DNA from: Deltaproteobacteria bacterium
GTDB lineage: Bacteria > Myxococcota_A > Polyangia > DRWM01 > JAAZOP01
DNA length: 32,277 bases
Reading direction: 5' to 3'
Assembly: GCA_016930215.1 (NCBI GenBank)
Contig: JAFGHH010000084.1
Coordinates: 1 to 32,277 of the forward strand
Shown in pieces: positions 15,073-21,947 of the stretch. A model generated the notes under the pieces. The model was not told where the DNA came from and made no database searches. It worked only from the letters and a program-made list of their open reading frames with translations. The position numbers and the translations under genes are program-made. Within the stretch, counting starts at the first letter, position 1. The number at the start of each line of letters is the position of its first letter.

Positions 15073-15732
15073 ATGGACCGACAGAAGGCGATCGATCTGT
15101 TCGCGGAGCTGACGCCGAAGGAGATCGCGGCGGCCTGGAGCGCGGGTCGCGCGTTGCGGCCGCCGGAGATGCGCCGCGGCCTGTACCTGGGGCGCGCGGG
15201 CGGGTTTCCCCCGGCGTTCCGGCCGGTGGTGCGGCACGTGGTGGGCCGGGACTTCTTCGCCAAGCTGATCCTCGACGGCTGGGGCGTGAACGTGCGGGTG
15301 GCGCAGGACGGCACGCACGCGCCGCGGCCCTCCCCGCTGGTCCCGGGCGGGTTCAAGGTCGACCTGCCGTTCCGGCTGGGCGCCGATGCGCTGGACTACG
15401 GGTTCCACGCTGCGGGACGCGACTTCGGCTTCCCGGGCGGCCTGAGCCAGATGCGCGACTTCCTCCGCGCGGTCGACTTCCGCAGCCTGACCGAAGTGCT
15501 CGGGGAGGCGACGCTGGCCAAGGTCGGCGCGCGCCGCGGGTCGGCGGCGGAGGTCGGGGAGCTGGTGATCGGCTACATCGCGCCGCTGGGCGTGCAGCTG
15601 CTGCAGACGTCGCCGTTCGGGATGTGCTGGTGGCGCGACGCGACCGACGTCGAGACCGAGTCGGCGCGCGCGTACCTCCGCACCTCCCGCCTGCTCGACG
15701 CCTCCTGCGGCGACGCCGCCCCGGCCGACTAG
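15073..15732 (+). CDS. conserved-looking protein of unknown family
   Basis: 219 residues from ATG, ten bases after the mannosyltransferase-like gene, so it is probably in the same operon. There is no signal peptide or membrane segment. Helical N-terminus LFAELTPKEIAAAWSAGRAL, then mixed strands with many aromatic residues (GLYLGRAGGFPPAFRPVVRHVVGRDFFAKL, SPFGMCWWRDATDVETES). The arrangement with a Gly-rich strand pair followed by GWGVNVRV loosely recalls GXWXG/DUF4334-like proteins, but the match is too weak to name. I do not recognise it. A longer in-frame start upstream (15037) would overlap the preceding gene and lacks support. Confidence 0.7.
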   Translation: MDRQKAIDLFAELTPKEIAAAWSAGRALRPPEMRRGLYLGRAGGFPPAFRPVVRHVVGRDFFAKLILDGWGVNVRVAQDGTHAPRPSPLVPGGFKVDLPFRLGADALDYGFHAAGRDFGFPGGLSQMRDFLRAVDFRSLTEVLGEATLAKVGARRGSAAEVGELVIGYIAPLGVQLLQTSPFGMCWWRDATDVETESARAYLRTSRLLDASCGDAAPAD

Positions 15733-15795
15733 ACCTCGAGCGCCCGGGCCCGGCGGGCGGCGGGCGCCCGGCGAGGCACGGGACGGGAGCGACGG

Positions 15796-17133
15796 ATGAC
15801 GTTTTCGCTGGATCTGCACCGGGAGAAGGTCGAGGCGGTGGCGGCGCAGCTGCGGGCCCTGGCGGCCGCGGGCGGCACCGCGCACGTGCACAAGGGCGGC
15901 GTGCACCACTTCGTGCCGCTGCCGGGCGACCGACGGTTCCGCGGGCGAGCCGTCGACGTCTCGGCGCTGCAGGCGATCCTGGAGATCGACCCCGTCGCCC
16001 GGCTCTGCACGGCGGAGCCCGGCGTGCCGTTCGGAGTGCTGGCCCGGGCGACCCTGGCCCACGGCCTGCTGCCGACGGTGGTGCCCGAGCTGGAGGGGAT
16101 CACCGTGGGCGGCGCCGTCGCGGGGTGTTCGGTCGAGTCGATGTCGTGGCGCGAAGGGGGGTTCCACGACTCATGCACCGAGTACGAGCTGGTGACGGGC
16201 GCGGGCGAGGTGCTGACCTGCACGCCGCAGGACGACCCGCTGCTGTTCGGGATGCTGCACGGCTCGTACGGCACGCTGGGCGTGCTGACCCGGGCGACGT
16301 TCCGGCTGGTGCCGGCCAGGCCGTACGTCCGGCTGGAGTACCGGCGCTATGCGGACGCGGCGGAGTTCCGCGAGGCGGTCGAGGAGCGGATGGCGGCGGG
16401 GGACTTCGAGTTCCTCGACGGGATCGTCCACGGACCGGACCGGCTCGTGCTGTGCCTGGGCACGTTCGTCGACCGGGCGCCGTACGTCAGCGACTACCGC
16501 GGGACGCGGATCTTCCACCGCAGCACCGCCGCGCGCGCCGAGGACTACCTGTCGACCATCGACTACTGCTTCCGCTACGACACCGAGTGCCACTGGATGA
16601 CGGCGACGGTGCCGCCGCTCGAGTGGGCGCCGGTGCGGGCGGCGGTGGGCCGCTGGTTCCTCGGCTCGACCAACCTGATCCGGTGGTCCAAGGCCCTCGA
16701 ACCGCTGCTCGAGTTGCGCCGGCGTCGGCCGGAGGTGGTCTGCGACTACTTCGTGCCGCGACGACGCTGGGAGGAGCTGTTCGCCTGGTACGCCGGCGCG
16801 ATCGATCACTGGCCGCTGTGGGTCGTGCCGTACCGGATGTCCGCACCGTACCCCTGGCTGACCGACGGGCACGCGGCCCGGATGCAGGACGACCTGTTCT
16901 TCGACTGCGCGGTCTACGGACGCCGCAACGACGAGCCGGAACGTGACCTGTCGGAGCTGCTGGAACGCAAGACGTACGAGCTGGGGGGGATCAAGACGCT
17001 GATCTCGCGGAACCACCACACCCCCGAGGCGTTCTGGGACGTGTACGACCGCGGGCGCTACGACGCCGTCAAGGCGCGGCTCGACCCCCACGGGGTGTTC
17101 CCCGGCCTCTACGAGAAGTTCCACCGGGGTTAG
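15796..17133 (+). CDS. FAD-binding oxidoreductase, DHCR24-like
   Basis: 445 residues from ATG, with GGGAG seven bases upstream. The first half is a PCMH-type FAD domain: a pyrophosphate-loop-like VHKGGVHHFVP (31-41), then VVPELEGITVGGAVAGCSVESMS (about 95-117), and HGSYGTLGVLTRATFRL (about 155-171), as in the delta24-sterol reductase (DHCR24/DIMINUTO) branch. The C-terminal half has a cap domain with FFDCAVYGRRND and ends in a DPHGVFPGLYEKF tail, also found in that branch. DHCR24 reduces the C24-C25 double bond of sterols; some myxobacteria make sterols, but no sterol cyclase or oxidosqualene gene is near. The substrate is unknown. No N-terminal membrane helix is seen. It ends five bases from the convergent kinase gene. 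Confidence 0.85.
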   Translation: MTFSLDLHREKVEAVAAQLRALAAAGGTAHVHKGGVHHFVPLPGDRRFRGRAVDVSALQAILEIDPVARLCTAEPGVPFGVLARATLAHGLLPTVVPELEGITVGGAVAGCSVESMSWREGGFHDSCTEYELVTGAGEVLTCTPQDDPLLFGMLHGSYGTLGVLTRATFRLVPARPYVRLEYRRYADAAEFREAVEERMAAGDFEFLDGIVHGPDRLVLCLGTFVDRAPYVSDYRGTRIFHRSTAARAEDYLSTIDYCFRYDTECHWMTATVPPLEWAPVRAAVGRWFLGSTNLIRWSKALEPLLELRRRRPEVVCDYFVPRRRWEELFAWYAGAIDHWPLWVVPYRMSAPYPWLTDGHAARMQDDLFFDCAVYGRRNDEPERDLSELLERKTYELGGIKTLISRNHHTPEAFWDVYDRGRYDAVKARLDPHGVFPGLYEKFHRG

Positions 17134-17138
17134 GACCG

Positions 17139-18209
17139 TCAGCGCAGCAGGTACCAGGCGGCGACGGCGGCGGCGACCAGCAGGAGCCCCAGCAGCACCA
17201 GCAGCGCGGTGCGCCGGCGCGCGACGCGCGGATGCTCGATCCGCACGGCTCCGGGGCTGATCTTCCGCTCGCGCCGCGTCCGGGTCGGCCGGTCCTCCAG
17301 CGCCCGGACGAAGTCCTCGACGTCGGCGAAGCGATCGGCCGGGTCGGGCTGGGTCGCGCGCTGCAGCGCCGCGACGACGTGCGGCGGCGGCTTCGCCGAC
17401 GCCACCCGCTCGGCGGGCAGCGGCCGGGCGATCTCGACCGTCACGATCTGCGCCAGCCCCACGTCCTGCCGCATCTTGCGTCCGGTCATCATCTCGGCCA
17501 CGAGCAGCGCGAAGGCGTACTGGTCCGTCCACGGGCCCAGCTCGACGTTTCGCGCCTGCTCCGGGGCGAGGTAGGCCGGGGTGCCCAGCACGATGCCGCT
17601 GCGCGTGAGCCGCGGCTCGCGCGTCCGCAACACCGATTTGGCCAGGCCGAAGTCGAGGATCTTGTCCACCGGCGGCCCGCCGGGGGACTCCACCAGGAAG
17701 ATGTTCTCCGGCTTCAGGTCGCGGTGCACCACCCCCCGCTCGTGGGCGAACAGCAGCCCCGACGCCATCTGGCGCGTGTGGCGCAGCGTCTCCGCGAGCG
17801 GCATGCCCTGCGGCCGGTTCCGCATCTCGTCGCGCAGCGTGCGCCCGTGCAGCAGCTCCATCGCGAAGTACGGCGTCCCCCACTCGCCCGTCCCGCTCTC
17901 GAACCCCTCGACGATGTGCGGATGCCGCAGCTGCGACAACAGCTGCGCCTCGCGGATGAACCGCGTGACCATCGTCGCGTCCTCGTCGTCGGGGATCATC
18001 AGCTTGATCGCGGCGCGGCGGTCCTCGACGGATCCGGCGTAGACGGCGCCCATGGCGCCGAGACCGATCACCTGCTCCAGCTTCCAGATGCCGATCGTCC
18101 GTCCGAGGAACGACTCGGGCGACTCGACCTGGATCGGGTTGCTGCAGGCCCCGCAGCGCTCCTGCGGCGGCAGGATCCGATGGCAGCGGTGGCAGACGTA
18201 GATTCTCAC
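17139..18209 (-). CDS. Ser/Thr protein kinase with N-terminal zinc ribbon and C-terminal membrane anchor
   Basis: 356 residues from GTG at 18209, preferred because GGAG lies six bases upstream and a promoter sits in the DNA that a longer start would need. Residues 6-22 form a zinc ribbon (CHRC and CGAC). The Hanks-type kinase domain (about 36-315) is complete: glycine loop GLGAMGAVY (49-57), Lys69 (AAIKLM), HRDLKPEN with Asp164, DFG with Asp186, and GTPAYLAPEQ in the activation segment. A single membrane helix lies at the extreme C-terminus (RRTALLVLLGLLLVAAAVAAWYLL) with almost nothing after it, so the kinase domain is cytoplasmic and tail-anchored, without an outside sensor. Substrates are unknown. 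Such kinases are abundant in Myxococcota. Confidence 0.93.
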   Translation of the reverse strand: MRIYVCHRCHRILPPQERCGACSNPIQVESPESFLGRTIGIWKLEQVIGLGAMGAVYAGSVEDRRAAIKLMIPDDEDATMVTRFIREAQLLSQLRHPHIVEGFESGTGEWGTPYFAMELLHGRTLRDEMRNRPQGMPLAETLRHTRQMASGLLFAHERGVVHRDLKPENIFLVESPGGPPVDKILDFGLAKSVLRTREPRLTRSGIVLGTPAYLAPEQARNVELGPWTDQYAFALLVAEMMTGRKMRQDVGLAQIVTVEIARPLPAERVASAKPPPHVVAALQRATQPDPADRFADVEDFVRALEDRPTRTRRERKISPGAVRIEHPRVARRRTALLVLLGLLLVAAAVAAWYLLR

Positions 18210-18240
18210 CCGTGCTCCACGCGACACTCCCCGCCCCGAC

Positions 18241-18269
18241 AGGATACCGGAACCGGTCGTCGCGGCCAA
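18241..18269 (-). promoter_or_regulatory. sigma-70-type promoter of the kinase gene
   Basis: On the minus strand, TTGGCC (18269-18264) and TATCCT (18246-18241) are spaced by 17 bases. Transcription from about 18234 gives a leader of about 25 bases, in keeping with the GTG start at 18209. Confidence 0.6.
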
Positions 18270-18314
18270 ATGAGCCGCGCGGGGTCGGGCGGCGGGGAGA
18301 CGGTCGGCCCGCGG

Positions 18315-19235
18315 TCAGTCGTCGTCCGAGCGGCCGGAGAAGGAGAAGGTGGAGCGACTGCTCCACAGCGCATCGCGCGCCGCCGGTCCGAGCGCCGCCA
18401 GCGCGCGCTCCATCCGGTCGACGCTCTGGAACAGGAACCAGATCGCCGTCTCGCACGGCGGCGCGTCTGCCGCGGGCGCCGGCAGCGGCTGTCCGACGGC
18501 CAGCAGCCGGAGGGCCTCCGCCATCCGGGTTCGGCACGGCTCCTGCGGCGAAAGCTCGATCACGTCGTGCAGCAGGGCGTTGAGCGTGGAGCTTTCGCCG
18601 GCCTGCGGGTCCCCCGTCAGTTCGCGGTACAGACGCTTCAGCTCCGCCATCCCCTGCGCGTAGAACTCGCGGTACATGCGGTCGAGCGCCTCGCGCTCGG
18701 CATCCGACAGTCCGTGCTTCGCCGCCTGCTCGTCCGACAGGCCGAGGTTGTCGCTCCACTGCGGGAACTCCACGAGCATGTTGCCGTTGCGCGCCGCCTC
18801 GGCCCGCCGCTCGGCCGCCGTCGCGCCGGCCAGCGCCTCGAGCGGCCGGCCGGTACGCTGCACCTCCGCCAGCCGGGCCTCCGCGTCCCGCAACAAACCC
18901 TCGAGCTGCGCGATGCGCAGCGCCTGGCGCGCCGTCGTCGCGTCGAGCGCCGCCATCCCGGCGGCGGAGGTCGCGCCCGGCGACGCCGCGGGCGAGGCGC
19001 GCGCGGGACCCGCGTGCGGCGGGTCGGTCGCCGTCCGCCGGCCGGCGGGATCGCCTCCGGGCGCTCCGCCCCTCTCCGTCGCGGAGCTTCCGACCGCGCC
19101 GCCGGCCGCGGTCCGGTCCGCGTCGCCCGCCGTCCCGCCGGCCGCCGCAGCCTCCTCGTCGCTGCCGTGGACCAGCCAGCCCGCGGCGAACCCGAGCGCC
19201 GTCGCCAGCGCCGCCACCACGACGTATCTCGTCAT
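18315..19235 (-). CDS. membrane-anchored coiled-coil protein of unknown function
   Basis: 306 residues from ATG, with GGAGG five bases upstream. Residues 4-24 form one membrane helix (RYVVVAALATALGFAAGWLV), followed by a Gly/Ala/Asp-rich linker of about 80 residues. A coiled coil (RIAQLEGLLRDAEARLAEVQ, about 108-130) leads into a helical domain with aromatic residues (FPQWSDNLGLSDEQ, DRMYREFYAQGMAELKRLYREL). The C-terminal part has two Cys (PCRTRMAEAL, PPCETAIWFLF) and ends with the acidic GRSDDD. I do not recognise the family. The body would face the periplasm. It follows the papain-fold lipoprotein gene by 61 bases and may be cotranscribed with it and the phospholipase D gene. Confidence 0.75.
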   Translation of the reverse strand: MTRYVVVAALATALGFAAGWLVHGSDEEAAAAGGTAGDADRTAAGGAVGSSATERGGAPGGDPAGRRTATDPPHAGPARASPAASPGATSAAGMAALDATTARQALRIAQLEGLLRDAEARLAEVQRTGRPLEALAGATAAERRAEAARNGNMLVEFPQWSDNLGLSDEQAAKHGLSDAEREALDRMYREFYAQGMAELKRLYRELTGDPQAGESSTLNALLHDVIELSPQEPCRTRMAEALRLLAVGQPLPAPAADAPPCETAIWFLFQSVDRMERALAALGPAARDALWSSRSTFSFSGRSDDD

Positions 19236-19296
19236 GCTCGCCTCCGCGCCGCTGCAACCCCGGCTGACGCAGCCGTATTCCCCGTCCCGGCCGATG

Positions 19297-20544
19297 CTAC
19301 GGCGCCGTGGTCGGCTCGAAGACGCGGCCGATGAACAGGTAGCGCGGGATGACGGTGCCGCCGTGGCCGTCGAAGTACTCGGTGATGTACGAGGGGCCCG
19401 AGTTGCCGGTGGTGTTGAGCGGGTCGTCGGGGTCGGGGCACGAGGCGCCGCGGTTGTTGCAGCCGTAGTAGCGCAGCCCGATCTTCTCCCCCGCATCCTC
19501 GATCCAGTTGACGAAGATCACCGCGTGGCCCGACCCGGTCGTCCGCGAGAGATTCACGTAGTCCCCGGGAAGCGCCTCGTCCCACCGGTCCTCCCACAGG
19601 TTCTCCCCGATGCCCTCGGTCTCGAACGCGTCGGCGGAGCTCGAGACGCTGGTCACGCCGAACCCCTGCCAGTGCTGGTAGAAGTGGCCGATGTCGACGC
19701 TGGCGACGCTCAGCACGTTGCCGCCGACCTGGAACGGCGTCGTCTCCGGCACCCCGTGCTCCGCCTGCCACAGCCGGTAGGCCTGCAGGAAGATCTCGAG
19801 CGTGTGTCCCGAGCAGAAGCAGTCGCCGCCGCCGGGGAACAGCAGCTCGCCCCCGTAGTAGCCGTCGTAGATCTGGCCCCAGTTCTCCCCGCACGTCGCC
19901 CCCGTCGATTCCCAGCAGTACGGGAACGTCCCGTCCTTCGGGTACACGTCCCAGTTGTTGATCACCTCGACCGTGTAGTGGTTGAACCCCGGCGGGTCGG
20001 GGATCGAACACACCTGCTCGGTCGGCGTGAAATCGACCTCGTCGACCGCAACCTCCGTCCCGCTGGCGTCGTAGCCCCGCAGCACGACGTGCCGCGAGTA
20101 GTTCACGCCCGTGAACGCATACTCGTAGGAGCCCAGCTCGGCCGCCAGCGGGTCGCGCTGCAACGGCCAGCCGTCGGCCTCGAAGGCCACCGTGACCACC
20201 CCGTTGCCGGCCTCCCACCGCAGCGTCACCGGGTTCTCCACCTCGGCGCCGTCCTCCGGGAACGTGATGCGGACCCACGGAGCGGGTGGGACGTCGGTCG
20301 GAACCTCCGGGTCGGCATCGGCGTCCGCGTCGGCGCCGGCGTCCGCGTCGGCGTCGGCGTCGGCCCCGGGCAGCTCGTCGTCGCCGTCCGCCGCGTCGTC
20401 GAGCGGCAGGTAGGGCTCGCCGTCGTCGCAGGCCGAGGCGCATAGGGCGAGGGCGAGGCAGACGGTCCACGGCGCCCGGCGCGCCGTCGGCGCTCCCGTC
20501 GTTCGCGGTTCGACGTCCTTCCGGCGGCCGCGCGGCTCGCTCAT
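19297..20544 (-). CDS. papain-fold amidase/peptidase lipoprotein with acidic DADA linker
   Basis: 415 residues from ATG, with GGGAGGG five bases upstream. The signal (TVCLALALCASAC) gives lipidated Cys39, followed by Asp-Asp and an acidic linker with DADADA strings (about 47-80). A beta-rich Ig-like segment follows (WVRITFPEDGAEVENPVTLRW, 90-170). The catalytic part runs from about 185: Cys244 sits at the start of a helix (CFCSGHTLEIFLQAY) and His340 in GDYVNLSRTTGSGHAVIFVNW. This matches the Cys-then-GD..SGHxxIF layout of CHAP and NlpC/P60 hydrolases, which cut peptidoglycan peptides or amides. The substrate is not known. Six or more additional Cys suggest disulfides outside the cell. It starts 53 bases after the phospholipase D gene, in an apparent operon. 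Confidence 0.75.
   Translation of the reverse strand: MSEPRGRRKDVEPRTTGAPTARRAPWTVCLALALCASACDDGEPYLPLDDAADGDDELPGADADADADAGADADADADPEVPTDVPPAPWVRITFPEDGAEVENPVTLRWEAGNGVVTVAFEADGWPLQRDPLAAELGSYEYAFTGVNYSRHVVLRGYDASGTEVAVDEVDFTPTEQVCSIPDPPGFNHYTVEVINNWDVYPKDGTFPYCWESTGATCGENWGQIYDGYYGGELLFPGGGDCFCSGHTLEIFLQAYRLWQAEHGVPETTPFQVGGNVLSVASVDIGHFYQHWQGFGVTSVSSSADAFETEGIGENLWEDRWDEALPGDYVNLSRTTGSGHAVIFVNWIEDAGEKIGLRYYGCNNRGASCPDPDDPLNTTGNSGPSYITEYFDGHGGTVIPRYLFIGRVFEPTTAP
20310..20400 (-). repeat. DNA repeat encoding the DADADA linker
   Basis: Six-base GCGTCG/GCATCG-type units (minus strand GACGCn) run through this part of the papain-fold lipoprotein gene. They encode alternating Asp-Ala residues. 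Confidence 0.7.
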
Positions 20545-20597
20545 CGCACCCTCCCGAGCAACCCGCGGGGACCGCAGGGCATTCCCGTCGCCGTCGC

Positions 20598-21842
20598 TCA
20601 CGGCGCCGGGGGGCTGGTCGCCGCCCAGACCCGCTCGAACTCGGCATGGTAGGCGGCAGCGATCGTCGTGTCGGTGATCCACAACGAATTCTCGTTGTTG
20701 CTCCAGGCGTTGGCCGACCAGTTGGCCGAGCCGGTGATCACGGTTTGGCCGTCGAGAACCAGCACCTTGCTGTGCATCTCGCCGGTGTGCAGGGGGATGC
20801 CGGCGGCGAGCAGCGCCTGGGCCGGCGCATCATCGATGTACATGTTCTGCACGACCGCCCGCACCGTCACCCCGCGGCCGTGGGCGGCGATCAGGGCGTC
20901 GGAAACCTCGGTCCGCGTGAACGCGTTGATCATCGCCTCGGCCGACGTCGCCGCCGTGCCGATCGCGGCGACCAGGTCGTTGAACCACCGTGACGGCGAG
21001 GTCGAGGGCGACTCGGGCGAGAAGTAGACCTTGTAGGCGCCGTCCGCGACCGGCTCCTCGGGGGCCACCGGGCCGAACGTGCCGTCGACGAACATCCGGC
21101 GGAAGACGGTGCCGTAGGCCGCGACGATCGCGGGCTCGTTCACGACGATCGCGTTGTTGCTGTCGGTGCAGAACGACCATTGCGTCAGGTTCGCCGAGCC
21201 GACCCACAGCCGCGCGTCGTCGAACAACGCGAACTTGTGGTGCATCAGGCCGCTGCGGTTGTCCAGGGCGATCGACACGCGGGCCGAGGTCTCCAGCCGC
21301 GACAGCGGGCAGGTCAGCGCGCCGCCGCCCTCCCGCGGACAGCGGTCGTCGTCGATCACCAGCTCGAACACGATGTCCGTGTCCGCAGCGAGCTTGGCCA
21401 GGAGCGCGTCGACCACGCAGTCCCAGTCGGTCTCGTAGATCGCGAGGCGGACCGAGCTGTCGGCGCAGGCCAGCAGGCCGAACAGCTGGTCGAGCATCGC
21501 CTCGTTCGGCGGCGTGAAGGTCGGCACGTCCGCCGCCGGCGCCGTGCAGGTCGTCGGAAGCGTCGGGCACGGACAGGCGGGCGGCACGTCCGCCTCCGCC
21601 TCGCCCGCGTCGTCGGGGTCGGCGTCGGCGTCGGGGCCGATGTCCGCGTCCGCGTCGGCGCCCGCCTCCACCTCGACTTCGACGGGCACGTCGGCGTCCG
21701 CGTCCGCGGCGTCCGCGTCGGCATCCGCCGCGTCGGGCGGGTGGTAGGTGTCGACGACGGTGTCGTCGCTGGTGCCGCAACCGAGGGCCGCGAGTGCGAC
21801 GGCGAGCCACCAACCGGGGTATCGGAAGCTGTGCTGGTTCAT
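20598..21842 (-). CDS. HKD phospholipase D/nuclease-family lipoprotein
   Basis: 414 residues. The ATG at 21842 is chosen because the -10 lies about seven bases upstream; an in-frame ATG at 21851 overlaps the -10. Signal and lipobox LAALGC put the lipid on Cys22. A strongly acidic linker (about 35-86) repeats DADADA and EVEVEA. Two HKD motifs are intact: HHKFALFD (His201, Lys203, Asp208) followed by GSANL, and HSKVLVLD (His357, Lys359, Asp364) followed by GSANW. That is the two-site pseudo-dimer of the PLD superfamily, whose members hydrolyse phosphodiester bonds in lipids or nucleic acids. The compact domain after the linker (about 110-410) resembles the nuclease/cardiolipin hydrolase branch. 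As a lipoprotein it acts outside the cytoplasm. A papain-fold lipoprotein gene follows 53 bases downstream. Confidence 0.9.
   Translation of the reverse strand: MNQHSFRYPGWWLAVALAALGCGTSDDTVVDTYHPPDAADADADAADADADVPVEVEVEAGADADADIGPDADADPDDAGEAEADVPPACPCPTLPTTCTAPAADVPTFTPPNEAMLDQLFGLLACADSSVRLAIYETDWDCVVDALLAKLAADTDIVFELVIDDDRCPREGGGALTCPLSRLETSARVSIALDNRSGLMHHKFALFDDARLWVGSANLTQWSFCTDSNNAIVVNEPAIVAAYGTVFRRMFVDGTFGPVAPEEPVADGAYKVYFSPESPSTSPSRWFNDLVAAIGTAATSAEAMINAFTRTEVSDALIAAHGRGVTVRAVVQNMYIDDAPAQALLAAGIPLHTGEMHSKVLVLDGQTVITGSANWSANAWSNNENSLWITDTTIAAAYHAEFERVWAATSPPAP
21600..21740 (-). repeat. acidic linker repeat in the phospholipase D gene
   Basis: Short GCGTCG/GTCGGC units, repeated many times, encode the D-A-D-A linker between the lipid anchor and the catalytic domain. 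Confidence 0.65.
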
Positions 21843-21849
21843 GAACGGC

Positions 21850-21858
21850 ATGGTAGCA
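21850..21858 (-). promoter_or_regulatory. extended -10 promoter of the phospholipase D gene
   Basis: On the minus strand, TGC-TACCAT (21858-21850) forms an extended -10. Transcription would begin near 21843, at the ATG at 21842, implying a leaderless message. No good -35 is visible. Confidence 0.45.
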
Positions 21859-21884
21859 CGGATCCGCCACCCGGCATCCCGGCG

Positions 21885-21914
21885 TTGACACACGGCGGGG
21901 ATCGGTCCGATCAT
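21885..21914 (+). promoter_or_regulatory. candidate promoter of the kinase-like gene
   Basis: A perfect TTGACA (21885-21890) is followed 18 bases later by GATCAT (21909-21914), a weaker -10. Transcription from about 21921 leaves a leader with GAGAGGG before the ATG at 21948. Confidence 0.4.
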
Positions 21915-21947
21915 CGGGCGCCCGGATGGGCGCGAGAGGGTGGTGCG

